From: CBDTTM01 sp965363355
GTDB lineage: Bacteria; Bacillota; Negativicutes; Selenomonadales; Selenomonadaceae
Assembly: GCA_965363355.1 (NCBI GenBank)
Contig: CBDTTM010000047.1
Coordinates: forward strand, 1 to 14,625
Reading direction: 5' to 3'
DNA length: 14,625 nt
A program made the translations under genes and the position numbers. The notes beneath the pieces were generated by a model. The model was not told the origin of the DNA and ran no database searches. It saw only the letters and a list, made by a program, of their open reading frames with translations. How positions within the stretch are numbered: position 1 is the stretch's first letter; every line of letters starts with the position of its first letter. Below are positions 14,531 through 14,625 of the stretch, piece after piece.

Positions 14531-14559
14531 TTGCTGATTTCGCTAAAAATTGATAAAAT
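14531..14559 (+). promoter_or_regulatory. Promoter of the gene that starts at the window end
   Basis: -35 TTGCTG (14531-14536) and -10 TAAAAT (14554-14559) are exactly 17 bases apart, with an extended TG at 14551-14552. Transcription should begin near 14566. A 12-base perfect palindrome ATATAATTATAT (14583-14594) lies just downstream and could be an operator or part of the AT-rich leader. Confidence 0.6.
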
Positions 14560-14610
14560 TCTACATGGAAGTTATTACATAAATATAATTATATAATGGA
14601 TGTGTTGAGG

Positions 14611-14625
14611 ATGTTGACAATAAAG
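14611..14625 (+). CDS. Start of an unidentified gene, cut by the window end (possibly LacI family)
   Basis: Five codons are visible from ATG 14611, reading M-L-T-I-K. GAGG directly precedes the ATG, closer than ideal; an in-frame ATG at 14597 would add five residues but lacks a ribosome site. The pattern M-x-T-I-K is how LacI/GalR regulators often begin (M-x-T-I-K-D-V-A), and a promoter lies upstream, but five residues are too few for an assignment. Confidence 0.25.

Noticed and set aside
14583..14597. A second promoter with TATAAT close to the last gene
   Set aside because: TATAAT occurs twice in the AT-rich stretch, but neither has a -35 at workable spacing; the TTGCTG/TAAAAT pair upstream is better.

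Overview
The window is about 14.6 kb of moderately AT-rich bacterial DNA, densely packed with operons on both strands. Strong AGGAGG-type ribosome sites, sigma-A-like promoters with 17-bp spacers, a CsoR-type copper operon and a Fur-like 7-1-7 box all point to Bacillota. The proteins feel like those of an anaerobic, sugar-fermenting Negativicutes-type bacterium, but the genus cannot be fixed from the sequence alone. No mobile element, CRISPR array, rRNA or tRNA gene was seen.

Layout. (1) Bases 1-201 hold the 3' end of a GltD-like FAD/NAD(P)H oxidoreductase, followed by a bidirectional terminator. (2) Bases 244-5983 on the minus strand hold a complete cydABDC operon: the two subunits of cytochrome bd quinol oxidase, then the two halves of the CydDC thiol/heme ABC exporter needed for its assembly. 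Its promoter lies at 6030-6058. (3) Bases 6131-8914 on the minus strand hold a copper-efflux operon csoR-copA-copZ: a Cu(I)-sensing repressor, a P1B ATPase and a metallochaperone. Its control region carries a CsoR operator and, unexpectedly, a near-perfect Fur-type box over the -10 element. (4) A SorC-family sugar-responsive regulator is transcribed divergently at 9090-10031. (5) Bases 10365-14371 hold a sorbitol (glucitol) PTS operon in the order srlD, gutM-like gene, srlA (EIIC), srlE (EIIBC), a HAD-family sugar-phosphate phosphatase, srlB (EIIA). It has a strong promoter and tandem 16-bp operator-like repeats, and ends in a strong terminator. (6) The last 200 bases carry a good promoter and the first codons of a gene that runs off the window, possibly a LacI-family regulator.

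How it works together. Sorbitol is imported and phosphorylated by SrlB/SrlE/SrlA and oxidised to fructose 6-phosphate by SrlD. The neighbouring SorC regulator is the likely repressor and GutM a putative accessory activator. The HAD enzyme may clear excess or damaged sugar phosphates. The cyd and cop operons lie tail to head (cop is upstream and transcribed toward cyd), separated by a terminator. Together they suggest an anaerobe that meets oxygen and copper, for example in a gut. All main systems belong to known families. The less ordinary parts are regulatory (Fur-like box on the copper promoter, tandem srl operators, a possible RNA switch before the HAD gene) and the phosphatase inserted in the PTS operon.
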